64,000 nt of DNA, from NCBI RefSeq assembly GCF_000300535.1, contig NZ_AMSH01000001.1, positions 62,001 to 126,000 on the forward strand. Direction: 5' to 3'. The DNA is from Bacillus xiamenensis (lineage in GTDB: Bacteria > Bacillota > Bacilli > Bacillales > Bacillaceae). The notes under the pieces are model-generated. The model saw only the letters and a list, made by a program, of their open reading frames with translations. It was not told where the DNA came from and did not search any database. This document shows, piece by piece, positions 18,118-26,423 of the stretch. The position numbers were made by a program, and so were the translations under genes. Each line of letters opens with the position of its first letter. Within the stretch, counting starts at the first letter, position 1.

Positions 18118-21100
18118 TTACTGGACAAGCTCTTTCGTTTCTTCTAGTTTGACGGATACTAGTTTTGAAACGCCAGACTCCTGCATGGTGACACCGTACA
18201 GAACATCTGCTTCTTCCATCGTTCCTTTTCGGTGTGTGATGACAATGAACTGTGTTTCTTTGCTGTATTTCTTTAAATACTGGGCAAAGCGGAACACATT
18301 TGCTTCATCAAGCGCCGCTTCTACCTCATCTAGCACGCAGAATGGCACTGGCCGCACTTTTAAGATGGAGAATAATAAAGCGATCGCTGTTAATGCTCTT
18401 TCTCCGCCTGATAGCAGGCTTAGGTTTTGCAGCTTTTTCCCTGGCGGCTGGGCGACAATATCGACGCCAGCGTTTAGTAAATCGTTTGGATCTGTCAGCT
18501 TGAGATCTGCCCGTCCACCACCAAATAATGCTTGGAAAACAGACTCAAAATGCCCGCGGATTTGAGAAAATGTCTCAGAGAAGCGCTTTGTCATTTCTTG
18601 GTCCATTTCTTCGATGACTTGGAATAACGTATTTTTCGCTTCTGTCAGATCATTTCGCTGTTCTGTTAAGAAAAGATAGCGTTCATTTACTCGTTCATAT
18701 TCATCAATACTGCCTAAGTTCACTGTTCCGAGCTCTTCAATGGCTAGTTTGATCAGTTTCACTCGTTTTCTTGCTTCATCCGGCGATAGCGACAGTTGGT
18801 ACATTTCTTTTGCTCCTTCAAATGAAAGAGCATATTCTTCGTTTAAATAAGCGATGAGGTTATCAAGCTCTACTTCCATGCGGCCAAGCTTGATCTCTTC
18901 ATCCTTTAAACTTGTCGTGAGCTGCTTGTAAAGACGTTTTTGCTCTTTGAGTTCACGTTCAGCAAATTCTAATGTTTCAGAAAGAGCCATACGCTGTTTA
19001 CGGCGCTCTGAAATGAGTGCTGTCGTTTTGTTTTTATTTTCCAGCTTCTCTTTTGCCGCTTCTTCCAGCTGTTCTGCTCCGCTTGAGCTGGATGACATTT
19101 CACTTGTTAAGAGGGATAAATCTTCTTTTGTTTCCATCAGCGCTTTTTCAGCTTCTTCTAATTCAGCCGTTAAGCTTGAAAGTTTTTCTTGTTCATTAGC
19201 CAAAGACTGCTCTTTTTTGGCAAGTGAGATTTTCAGCTCTGTTAACTCGGCAGAAATGGTTTCTTTCGTTGAGCTTTGGGTCTGCTTTCGTTTGGTTAAC
19301 GTGTTGATCTCTTCATCAAGAGACGTCAATTTCTCACCAATAGAGACTTCAAGAGCTGCCTGTTCTTTGTCCTTGCTCGCAAGTTCACTAGCGCGCTGCT
19401 GTAATTCTTCTTTTTCTTGATCGTAGAGCTCAAGATGAGCGTTAATATTTTTTTCTGCTACTTGCAGTTCGTATAGTTTTCCTTTCAGCTCTTGCTGCTT
19501 TTCTCGAAGTGTTTCGCCGCGCTGACGCAGTTCATTTAATTGGGATTCGCTTGCTGAAATGGCCTGCTTCGTTTCTTTTGTTTCTTTTTCAAGGATCGTT
19601 GTTTTTTCTTCCATTTCAACGAGCTGCTTTGTTAATGTTTCGATCTCTCGGTTCCTTGAGAGGAGGGAGTTGCTCTGTTTCTTCATGCCGCCCCCAGTCA
19701 TTGAACCGCCCGGGTTCACGACGTCCCCTTCAAGGGTCACGATGCGGTAACGATGTCCGAGCATTTTCGCCAGTTCATTGGCGCCTTTTAAGTCTCTAAC
19801 GATAAGGACTGTTCCAAGCAAATTCTGTATGACCTTCTGATACTTTTCGTCAAAGGAAACGAGCTGACTCGCTACACCGATAAATGCGGCATGCTGTTCA
19901 GCTGTTTGGATATCTCTGAACTGAATGGTTCGTTCTTTGATGACGTTCATTGGCAAGAAAGTCGCTCGTCCAAAGGAATGCTGCTTTAAGTAGCCAATGG
20001 CCTGTCTCGCAGCCGCTTCATTTTCCGTGACCACATGCTGTGTGGCTGCGCCAAGCGCGATTTCAATCGCTGTTTCATGCTGCTGCTCTGTTTGAATTAG
20101 CTCTGCAATCGCACCATGAATACCGCCTAATCGGTCCTTTGCCTTTAAGACCTCTTTTACTCCTTGGAAAAAGCCGGAGAAGTCTTCCTGCATCGATTCA
20201 AGCATCTCTTTTTTTGATTTTGCCTGTTGTACATATTGATAGGCCTGGTAAAGAGCCGTTTCTTTTTTCTCGTATTGACGTTTCATTTGCTCAAGCTTTT
20301 GTTCTGCCTCTCTAAAGCGTTTCACCTGAGCCAAGATGTCTTCTTCTCGTTCTGAAAGCTGCTGCTCCGCTTCCGTTTTCTTTTCTTTAACAGACACCCG
20401 TTCTTCAATATGTTTCTGGTTATTTTGCGTGAGACGCTCTAGCTGCAAGGCCGTCTGGCGCTGCTGCTCTTCAAGTAATTTGCGCTCATTTCGAATAGAA
20501 GCCTGTTCGTTTAATAGATCAAAATAATCGCTTTTCAGCTGTTCAATTTGACCTTCGACATCTTCACTATGGAGCGACAGCTGGTGCTGTTTTGTTTTCA
20601 CTTCATCTTTTAGCTGCTGCACTTCTTTTTGCAGACTGTCACGCGTGATTTCCTGCTGCTGAATCTTCTCGGTTAACAGCGCCTGTTTTTCGGTTAAACG
20701 GATGAGCGCTTCTTCCAGCTGCCCTTGGTTAGCGGCTGCATTTTTTTTGCGTTCTTTTAGAACCTCTTTTTTTCCTTCAAGCTTTTCTAATTCCTCACTT
20801 GTGAAAAGGAGAACTTCTTGGAGGTCATGAATCGATTCGTCAAGCGCCTGAATTCGGTCCCTCGACTCTTCAATTTTGGCTTCTTTTGCCTGAATGTCTG
20901 TGGATTGCTTCATTTCATCTTGTTTGAAACGCTCGACCGCTTCACCAAGTGCTGTCCATTTTTCGTGAAGTGCTTCGATATCATGGACGGTGAGAGCAAT
21001 TTCTACATTTTCAAGCTCTTCTTTCTTTTGCAAATAGTCCTTTGCAATGGATGCTTGCATTCTTAATGGTTCTACTTGATCTTCTAGTTCATGCAGAATA

Positions 21101-21678
21101 TCTTCAACCCGGTTTAAGTTGTCCTGCGTTTCAAACAGTTTGTTCTCGGCTTTTTTCTTTCTGGTTTTATATTTCAAGACACCAGCCGCTTCTTCGAAGA
21201 TGCTTCGTCTCTCTTCAGCCTTACTCGATAGAATCTCTTCTACCTTCCCTTGACTGATGATCGAAAACGCTTCCTTCCCAAGACCTGAGTCCATGAAAAG
21301 ATCAATAATATCCTTTAAGCGGACTGACTGATTGTTTATGAGAAATTCACTTTCTCCAGAACGATACACCCTTCTTGTCACACTGACTTCGTGAAAATCG
21401 ATCGGCAAAAAGTGATCTTCGTTATCCAGCGTTAATGTCACCTCTGCTAGGTTGACTCTTTTCCTTGAGTCACTTCCTGCAAAAATGATGTCTTCCATTT
21501 TTCCTCCGCGGAGGCTTTTCGCTGATTGTTCGCCAAGTACCCAGCGGATGGCATCTGTAATATTACTTTTGCCGCTTCCGTTTGGTCCAACAACAGCTGT
21601 GACCCCTTTGACAAAGTCCACGGTCACTCGCTGTGCGAAAGATTTGAATCCTATCACGTCTAAACGTTTGAGGAACAT
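18118..21678 (-). CDS. smc: Smc, chromosome condensation and segregation ATPase
   Basis: Core of the SMC-ScpAB condensin. It has 1186 residues, as in B. subtilis. Walker A is GPNGSGKS at residues 31-38, followed by a coiled coil (about 170-500), the flexible hinge (about 510-660, ending near VNPGGSMTGGGMKK), the return coiled coil, and the C-terminal head with the signature SLLSGGERALTAIALLFSI and Walker B FCVLDEVEAALD. AAGGAGG precedes the ATG. It sits between rnc and ftsY. Confidence 0.98.
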   Translation of the reverse strand: MFLKRLDVIGFKSFAQRVTVDFVKGVTAVVGPNGSGKSNITDAIRWVLGEQSAKSLRGGKMEDIIFAGSDSRKRVNLAEVTLTLDNEDHFLPIDFHEVSVTRRVYRSGESEFLINNQSVRLKDIIDLFMDSGLGKEAFSIISQGKVEEILSSKAEERRSIFEEAAGVLKYKTRKKKAENKLFETQDNLNRVEDILHELEDQVEPLRMQASIAKDYLQKKEELENVEIALTVHDIEALHEKWTALGEAVERFKQDEMKQSTDIQAKEAKIEESRDRIQALDESIHDLQEVLLFTSEELEKLEGKKEVLKERKKNAAANQGQLEEALIRLTEKQALLTEKIQQQEITRDSLQKEVQQLKDEVKTKQHQLSLHSEDVEGQIEQLKSDYFDLLNEQASIRNERKLLEEQQRQTALQLERLTQNNQKHIEERVSVKEKKTEAEQQLSEREEDILAQVKRFREAEQKLEQMKRQYEKKETALYQAYQYVQQAKSKKEMLESMQEDFSGFFQGVKEVLKAKDRLGGIHGAIAELIQTEQQHETAIEIALGAATQHVVTENEAAARQAIGYLKQHSFGRATFLPMNVIKERTIQFRDIQTAEQHAAFIGVASQLVSFDEKYQKVIQNLLGTVLIVRDLKGANELAKMLGHRYRIVTLEGDVVNPGGSMTGGGMKKQSNSLLSRNREIETLTKQLVEMEEKTTILEKETKETKQAISASESQLNELRQRGETLREKQQELKGKLYELQVAEKNINAHLELYDQEKEELQQRASELASKDKEQAALEVSIGEKLTSLDEEINTLTKRKQTQSSTKETISAELTELKISLAKKEQSLANEQEKLSSLTAELEEAEKALMETKEDLSLLTSEMSSSSSGAEQLEEAAKEKLENKNKTTALISERRKQRMALSETLEFAERELKEQKRLYKQLTTSLKDEEIKLGRMEVELDNLIAYLNEEYALSFEGAKEMYQLSLSPDEARKRVKLIKLAIEELGTVNLGSIDEYERVNERYLFLTEQRNDLTEAKNTLFQVIEEMDQEMTKRFSETFSQIRGHFESVFQALFGGGRADLKLTDPNDLLNAGVDIVAQPPGKKLQNLSLLSGGERALTAIALLFSILKVRPVPFCVLDEVEAALDEANVFRFAQYLKKYSKETQFIVITHRKGTMEEADVLYGVTMQESGVSKLVSVKLEETKELVQ

Positions 21679-21756
21679 GAGAGTGATCCTCCTTATGTAT
21701 TTAAAGTACTATCATCTTACCATATGAAGTGAAAAAAGATGATGGAAAACAGAGTG

Positions 21757-21784
21757 AAATCCCCCTGAATGACGAGGGGGATTT
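21757..21784 (-). repeat. Hairpin between rnc and smc without a T run
   Basis: AAATCCCCCT pairs perfectly with AGGGGGATTT (21757-21766 with 21775-21784) around eight bases. On the minus strand the T-run after it is only three bases, so it is a weak terminator at best and may instead be a processing or stability element inside the rnc-smc-ftsY operon. Confidence 0.6.
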
Positions 21785-22527
21785 TATTGGTTCATATGAT
21801 GCTTCTGTAATTTAGCAAGTGCTTCCTGTGCAGCGTGCTGTTCTGCTTCTTTTTTCGAGCGGCCGTTTCCAATCCCAAGCACTTCTCCTCTGAGCGATAC
21901 ATTCGCTTCAAATTCTCTGTTATGTGCTGGACCTTTTTCATGAAGGATTCGGTATTCAAGAACACCTTTCCCATCACGCTGAACAAACTCTTGAAGCTGG
22001 CTTTTAAAGTCCATGACATGCGAGAAAGCACCGTCGTTAATTTTCGGATACACATAGGCTTCCAGGAATTGTTCAACAGGCTCAAGCCCTTGGTCTAAGT
22101 AAAGTGCTCCGATAAACGCTTCGAATACGTCTGCTAAGAGTGCTGGGCGCTTTCTGCCGCCTGTCATTTCTTCCCCTTTTCCTAAAAGAACAAGGTCTCC
22201 AAAGGACAGCTCATGTGCCAGTGACACAAGAGATGGTTCACATACGATCGCCGCTCTTAGTTTTGTTAAATCTCCCTCGCTCATTGCTGGATATTTCGCA
22301 AATAAGAACTGTGAGATTGTCAATTCTAAAACAGCGTCTCCTAAAAATTCAAGTCTCTCATTATCCTCATAAGGTTTTTTCCTGTGTTCATTTACATAAG
22401 AAGAATGTGTAAAGGCTTGATAGAGAAGCTTTTCATTTTTAAAGTGTACGGAAATGCGCTGCTGGAATTCTCTAAATTGCTCTAGTTTTTTACTCTGTTT
22501 CTGTTTGTCTTTATAGTGTTTTGGCAT
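21784..22527 (-). CDS. rnc: Ribonuclease III
   Basis: Cleaves double-stranded RNA in rRNA maturation, SRP RNA processing and toxin mRNA decay. It has 247 residues: RNase III domain with the signature [17 protein letters not shown] and the acidic [19 protein letters not shown], then a C-terminal double-stranded RNA-binding domain ([29 protein letters not shown]). The stop codon is embedded in the downstream hairpin. A promoter with TATAAT lies upstream. Confidence 0.97.
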   Translation of the reverse strand: MPKHYKDKQKQSKKLEQFREFQQRISVHFKNEKLLYQAFTHSSYVNEHRKKPYEDNERLEFLGDAVLELTISQFLFAKYPAMSEGDLTKLRAAIVCEPSLVSLAHELSFGDLVLLGKGEEMTGGRKRPALLADVFEAFIGALYLDQGLEPVEQFLEAYVYPKINDGAFSHVMDFKSQLQEFVQRDGKGVLEYRILHEKGPAHNREFEANVSLRGEVLGIGNGRSKKEAEQHAAQEALAKLQKHHMNQ

Positions 22528-22569
22528 AGCAACCTCCAGGTAGGCGTGTCATCGCCTTTAAGGATACTG

Positions 22570-22599
22570 ATTATATGGAGTCTCTCTTTCTACATGCAA
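22570..22599 (-). promoter_or_regulatory. Candidate rnc-smc-ftsY promoter
   Basis: TTGCAT (22594-22599), 18 bases, perfect TATAAT (22570-22575) on the minus strand, about 40 bases before the rnc start codon. Confidence 0.65.
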
Positions 22600-22675
22600 G
22601 GAAACGCTGCTCCTTAGCATCTGAAAAAGGCTGACAATTGATCAGCTGAATGTGTTGAAACTAACATAAATTTTC

Positions 22676-22706
22676 AAAGTCCCGTCTTGAAAATAGACGG
22701 GACTTT
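22676..22706 (-). terminator. Terminator of acpP
   Basis: AAAGTCCCGTCT and AGACGGGACTTT form a perfect 12-base stem with a seven-base loop (22676-22687 with 22695-22706), shortly after the acpP stop. The T run after it is short. Confidence 0.75.
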
Positions 22707-22713
22707 GTTACGC

Positions 22714-22947
22714 TTATTGCTGGCTATTTATGTAGTTCACAGCGTCACCGACTGTTGCAATTTTTTCAGCATCTTCGTCAGAAATTTCCATATCGAACTC
22801 ATCTTCAAGTTCCATAACTAGCTCAACTACATCAAGGGAATCAGCGCCTAAATCTTCTTTAAATGAAGCTTCCATTTTCACGTCAGCCTCATCAACGCCA
22901 AGGCGGTCTACAATAATTTTTGATACACGCTCTAATACGTCTGCCAT
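22714..22947 (-). CDS. acpP: Acyl carrier protein
   Basis: Carries growing fatty acyl chains on a phosphopantetheine arm. It has 77 acidic residues. The attachment serine is Ser37 in [28 protein letters not shown] site precedes the ATG. It ends the fapR-plsX-fabD-fabG run after an 81-base gap that contains a possible promoter, so high-level expression independent of FapR is plausible. Confidence 0.98.
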   Translation of the reverse strand: MADVLERVSKIIVDRLGVDEADVKMEASFKEDLGADSLDVVELVMELEDEFDMEISDEDAEKIATVGDAVNYINSQQ

Positions 22948-22970
22948 TGCCTTTCACCTCCCCTCAAAGT

Positions 22971-22999
22971 ATTATAGTTGATTCGTTTTTAAAAAACTA
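22971..22999 (-). promoter_or_regulatory. Candidate acpP promoter
   Basis: A perfect TATAAT (22971-22976) with a poor -35 box TAGTTT (22994-22999) at 17 bases on the minus strand, between fabG and acpP. Confidence 0.4.
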
Positions 23000-23028
23000 G
23001 AGAAAACCTAATGAAATTTTGATATTTC

Positions 23029-23772
23029 TTAGGACATGACCATTCCGCCATCTACTTGGATGGTTTGGCCTGTAATATAACCTGCTCCTTCTGAAGCTAA
23101 AAAAACAACAACGTTGCTTATATCTTCAGGCGCACCAAAGCGTGCGAGCGGGATTTGTTTCAGCATGTCTGCTTGCACATTGTCATCAAGCTTGTCTGTC
23201 ATATCAGTAGAAATAAAGCCTGGTGCTACTGCATTGACTGTAATATGACGGCTTGCCAGCTCTTTCGCTGTTGTTTTCGTTAAACCGATCACACCAGCTT
23301 TTGCTGCCACATAGTTCGCTTGTCCAGGGTTTCCGCAAACGCCAACGACTGATGCCACATTGATGATTCTTCCGCTTCGCTGTTTCATCATTTGACGTGT
23401 CACAGCTTTTGTACAGTTGAAGACGCCTTTTAAGTTTATGTTAATGACATCATCCCATTCATTTTCTTTCATTCTCATGAGCAGGTTGTCCTTTGTAATC
23501 CCTGCATTGTTCACAAGAATATCGATGGAACCAAATGTATCAATGGCTTGTTTCATTAATGACTGTACTTCTTCCGCATTCGAGACATCCGCTTTGACAG
23601 CAAACGCCTGCTGGCCAAGTGCTTTGATTTCATCGACTACTTCATTTGCTTTTGCTTCGTTTCCTGAATAGTTGACCACAACATTTGCACCATTCTTCGC
23701 TAAATCAATTGCGATCGAACGGCCAATACCGCGTGATGCACCTGTTACAACGGCTGTTTGATTTGTAAGCAT
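23029..23772 (-). CDS. fabG: 3-oxoacyl-ACP reductase FabG
   Basis: NADPH-dependent short-chain dehydrogenase of the fatty-acid elongation cycle. It shows the cofactor motif [26 protein letters not shown], and the catalytic triad in [23 protein letters not shown] (Ser, Tyr, Lys). ATG at 23772 is overlapped by the fabD stop (TGATG) and has GGGGG seven bases upstream, giving 247 residues; a TTG one codon earlier is the alternative. Part of the FapR-controlled run. Confidence 0.96.
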   Translation of the reverse strand: MLTNQTAVVTGASRGIGRSIAIDLAKNGANVVVNYSGNEAKANEVVDEIKALGQQAFAVKADVSNAEEVQSLMKQAIDTFGSIDILVNNAGITKDNLLMRMKENEWDDVININLKGVFNCTKAVTRQMMKQRSGRIINVASVVGVCGNPGQANYVAAKAGVIGLTKTTAKELASRHITVNAVAPGFISTDMTDKLDDNVQADMLKQIPLARFGAPEDISNVVVFLASEGAGYITGQTIQVDGGMVMS

Positions 23773-24716
23773 CAAGAGTCCCCCTTTAATGTTTGAATTG
23801 CTGCTTCAATGCTTGCTTGATCTGAAACGGAAATAGTCGTCAGGCGGCGATTGACCTTTTTCACAAGACCTGAAAGCACTTTACCAGGACCAATTTCAAT
23901 AAATGTTGTCACACCTAAATCAATCAGGCGTTCCACACTTTCTTCAAAACGAACAGGAGAATACAATTGTTCAATGAGTTTTGTCTCAATCTCCTCACGA
24001 GACGTTACGATATCTGCTGTTACATTGGAGATAACCGGTGTTTTGGCATCCGAAATGTCTAGCTTTGACAGAACATCTGTGAATTTTTCAGCTGCCGGCT
24101 TCATTAAAGCGGAATGGAAAGGTCCACTTACTTCCAGTGGGATCGCACGTTTTGCGCCCTTTTCTTTCGCTTTCTCTGATGCCAGTTCGACTCCTTTTGC
24201 AGTACCAGAGATGACGATTTGACCAGGACAGTTTAAGTTAGCGAGCTCTACAAGATGGCCGCTTTCTGTCACTTCTTTTGTCACTTCTAAAAGGGCCGCT
24301 TGGTCTAAGCCAAGAATCGCTGCCATAGCGCCTTCTCCTGCAGGAACGGCTTCATTCATTAATTCGCCGCGTTTTCTTACTGCATAAACGGCATCTTTAA
24401 ACGAAAGAGCACCCGCTGCAACAAGAGCTGTATATTCACCAAGACTGTGACCTGCCGCATAATCGACTTTCATTCCGCTCTCTTCAAATTTCTTTAAGAT
24501 GGCGATGCTTGTTGTTAAAAGAGCTGGCTGTGCATTATAGGTCAGCGTCAGTTCTCCTGCATCTCCTTCAAAAATCATTGAAGATAAATCAAACCCTAGG
24601 GTCTTATCTGCTTCTTCAAACACAGCTTTAGATGCTGCTTCTTGATCAAATAAATCTTTTCCCATGCCAATTTTTTGAGAGCCTTGGCCTGGGAATAAAA
24701 AAGCAATTTTACTCAT
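23772..24716 (-). CDS. fabD: Malonyl-CoA:ACP transacylase FabD
   Basis: Transfers malonyl from CoA to ACP to supply fatty-acid elongation. Serine hydrolase-like fold with the nucleophile in [11 protein letters not shown]-terminal [14 protein letters not shown], the catalytic His in SGPFHSALM, and [17 protein letters not shown] near the end. ATG at 24716 (GGAGG eight bases upstream) gives 314 residues and the usual start [10 protein letters not shown]; the frame runs five codons further up to the end of plsX. It overlaps the fabG start. Confidence 0.96.
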   Translation of the reverse strand: MSKIAFLFPGQGSQKIGMGKDLFDQEAASKAVFEEADKTLGFDLSSMIFEGDAGELTLTYNAQPALLTTSIAILKKFEESGMKVDYAAGHSLGEYTALVAAGALSFKDAVYAVRKRGELMNEAVPAGEGAMAAILGLDQAALLEVTKEVTESGHLVELANLNCPGQIVISGTAKGVELASEKAKEKGAKRAIPLEVSGPFHSALMKPAAEKFTDVLSKLDISDAKTPVISNVTADIVTSREEIETKLIEQLYSPVRFEESVERLIDLGVTTFIEIGPGKVLSGLVKKVNRRLTTISVSDQASIEAAIQTLKGDS

Positions 24717-24730
24717 GCTGCTTACCTCCA

Positions 24731-25729
24731 TTAAGACTCATTCGTGTTTTCTTTTTGAACTTCTTGATGAATGATGGCTGAAACGTCTTTTTCAACGATA
24801 TCGCGCGCCTGACGAATGGCATGGAAAATCGCATTTTCATCAGATGAGCCGTGCGCTTTAATAACAGGTGCTTTTAAACCAAATAAAGCGGCACCGCCAT
24901 ATTCGGAGTAATCCATTTTAGATTTCATCTGCATTAGTTTTGGCTTCATCATGCCTGCTGCGATTTTGGCTGTCAGGCTAGATGTTAATGTTTCTTTCAG
25001 CATTTTAAAGACAGAAAGGGCTGTCCCTTCAATCGTTTTCAGAGCGATATTTCCTGTAAAGCCATCAGTGACAACGACATCAGCTACACCTTCTAATAAA
25101 TCACGAGACTCGACATTTCCTACAAAATTCAAGTCTGATGCTTTTAGTAATTCAAAGGTTTTTTTCGTTAAATCGTTGCCCTTTTTATCTTCTGTACCGA
25201 CATTTAAAAGTCCAACACGCGGATTGCTCTTTGGGAAGACACGCTCTGCGTAAATGGACCCCATCATGGCATATTGCAAAAGATGCTCTGGCTTTGCATC
25301 AACGTTTGCGCCGACATCTAATAATAAGAACCCGCTGCCATCCAGTGTTGGCAAAGTTGGTGCAAGTGCCGGTCTGTCAATGCCATCGATCCTTCCTACG
25401 ATAAACAGTCCTGCGGTCATGAGTGCGCCAGTATTTCCAGCTGAAATACACGCATCTGCTCTTCCTTCTGATACTTCCTGCGCCATTTTCACCATAGAAG
25501 AATCCTTTTTACGTCTAACTGCACGCACTGGTTCATCTGTTGGTTCAATGACTTCTTTTGCATCTAAAATGGTGATGCGTTCTTCATTTGTTATGTAAGG
25601 TTTGATTTTGCTTTCATCGCCGACAAGTGTAATCTCAATATCTGAAAATGCTACTAAGCTTTTTTGCACACCGTCTATAATGGCTTTAGGGGCATGATCT
25701 CCCCCCATTGCATCGACTGCAATTCTCAT
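24731..25729 (-). CDS. plsX: Phosphate acyltransferase PlsX
   Basis: Converts acyl-ACP to acyl-phosphate, the donor for PlsY in phospholipid synthesis; peripheral membrane enzyme. The start [17 protein letters not shown] is invariant in the family, and [35 protein letters not shown] and [14 protein letters not shown] are conserved. ATG at 25729 with AAAGGTGG eight bases upstream gives 332 residues; the GTG four codons earlier overlaps that site. It lies 15 bases after fapR. Confidence 0.96.
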   Translation of the reverse strand: MRIAVDAMGGDHAPKAIIDGVQKSLVAFSDIEITLVGDESKIKPYITNEERITILDAKEVIEPTDEPVRAVRRKKDSSMVKMAQEVSEGRADACISAGNTGALMTAGLFIVGRIDGIDRPALAPTLPTLDGSGFLLLDVGANVDAKPEHLLQYAMMGSIYAERVFPKSNPRVGLLNVGTEDKKGNDLTKKTFELLKASDLNFVGNVESRDLLEGVADVVVTDGFTGNIALKTIEGTALSVFKMLKETLTSSLTAKIAAGMMKPKLMQMKSKMDYSEYGGAALFGLKAPVIKAHGSSDENAIFHAIRQARDIVEKDVSAIIHQEVQKENTNES

Positions 25730-25744
25730 GTTATGTGCCACCTT

Positions 25745-26311
25745 TTACTTTTGTTTTGAGCGATACATGACGAAATCGCCTGAGAAGACAACTTCCTCAC
25801 CCACATAGCTATTTACTTCAACTACGGTTCTGCCTTTTTCTTTATCATGTGAGGCAACTTTGGCTTTTGAGACAACTCTTTCGCCTTGTTTGACCTGCCT
25901 TGTAAACTTGATATTTGCTTTTGCTGTCAAAGCCAGTTCATCGTCGATGACGGCAACTGCCAGCGAATTTGCCTGGGCAAAGAGATGATGTCCCCTGGCA
26001 ATTTGGTTACGGCTGAATACATGCTCTTTTCTCACTTCGAAAATGGAAATCGCTTGATCATCAAGCTTTACATCAATCATTTCTCCAATCACTTCATCCA
26101 GCGGAAGCGACTTCACTTCATCCTCTAATGTCTTTTCGGCAACGTGCTTAATTCTTTCGCGCAATTCAGGGATTGAGAGCTCCAAACGATCAAGTCGAAC
26201 CGTTTGAATGCTTACACCGAATTTACCTGCCAATTCTTCATCAGTAATGAACGGAGTCGAGCTGATCGTTTGCTGGAGAAGCCTTTGACGTTCTTTTTTA
26301 TTTAGTTTCAT
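25745..26311 (-). CDS. fapR: FapR, transcriptional repressor of fatty-acid and phospholipid synthesis
   Basis: Represses the fap regulon and is released by malonyl-CoA. It has 188 residues: an N-terminal helix-turn-helix ([33 protein letters not shown]), a linking helix and a C-terminal hot-dog effector domain ([35 protein letters not shown]). ATG at 26311 follows GGATGGTG and matches the B. subtilis length; an ATG seven codons earlier has no ribosome binding site. It controls its own operon through the box at 26333-26349. Confidence 0.96.
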   Translation of the reverse strand: MKLNKKERQRLLQQTISSTPFITDEELAGKFGVSIQTVRLDRLELSIPELRERIKHVAEKTLEDEVKSLPLDEVIGEMIDVKLDDQAISIFEVRKEHVFSRNQIARGHHLFAQANSLAVAVIDDELALTAKANIKFTRQVKQGERVVSKAKVASHDKEKGRTVVEVNSYVGEEVVFSGDFVMYRSKQK

Positions 26312-26332
26312 ATGCAGACACCATCCGTACAT

Positions 26333-26349
26333 TTATGACTAGGTACTAA
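26333..26349 (-). promoter_or_regulatory. FapR operator
   Basis: TTAGTACCTAGTCATAA on the minus strand differs at one base from the B. subtilis FapR box (TTAGTACCTAGTCTTAA as I recall it). It lies just downstream of the -10 box of the fapR promoter, over the start of transcription, as expected for repression. Confidence 0.9.
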
Positions 26350-26353
26350 TAGT

Positions 26354-26382
26354 AGTATATAATCTCATAGATGATAAATCAA
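26354..26382 (-). promoter_or_regulatory. Sigma-A promoter of fapR-plsX-fabD-fabG
   Basis: TTGATT (26377-26382), 17 bases, TATACT (26354-26359) on the minus strand; the FapR box begins four bases after the -10 element. Confidence 0.8.
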
Positions 26383-26423
26383 TCCTTGTTTCAAAAAGAC
26401 AAGAAAATTCCTCCAGCACTTGA

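Noticed and set aside
18118-21678. Several long open frames on the plus strand opposite smc (for example 18947-19420 and 20040-20315)
   Set aside because: They lie antisense to a clear 1186-residue Smc, have no ribosome binding sites and show the low-complexity composition of a mirrored coiled coil.
21792-22085. A 97-codon minus-strand frame inside rnc
   Set aside because: Out-of-frame shadow within the RNase III gene; no independent start signal.
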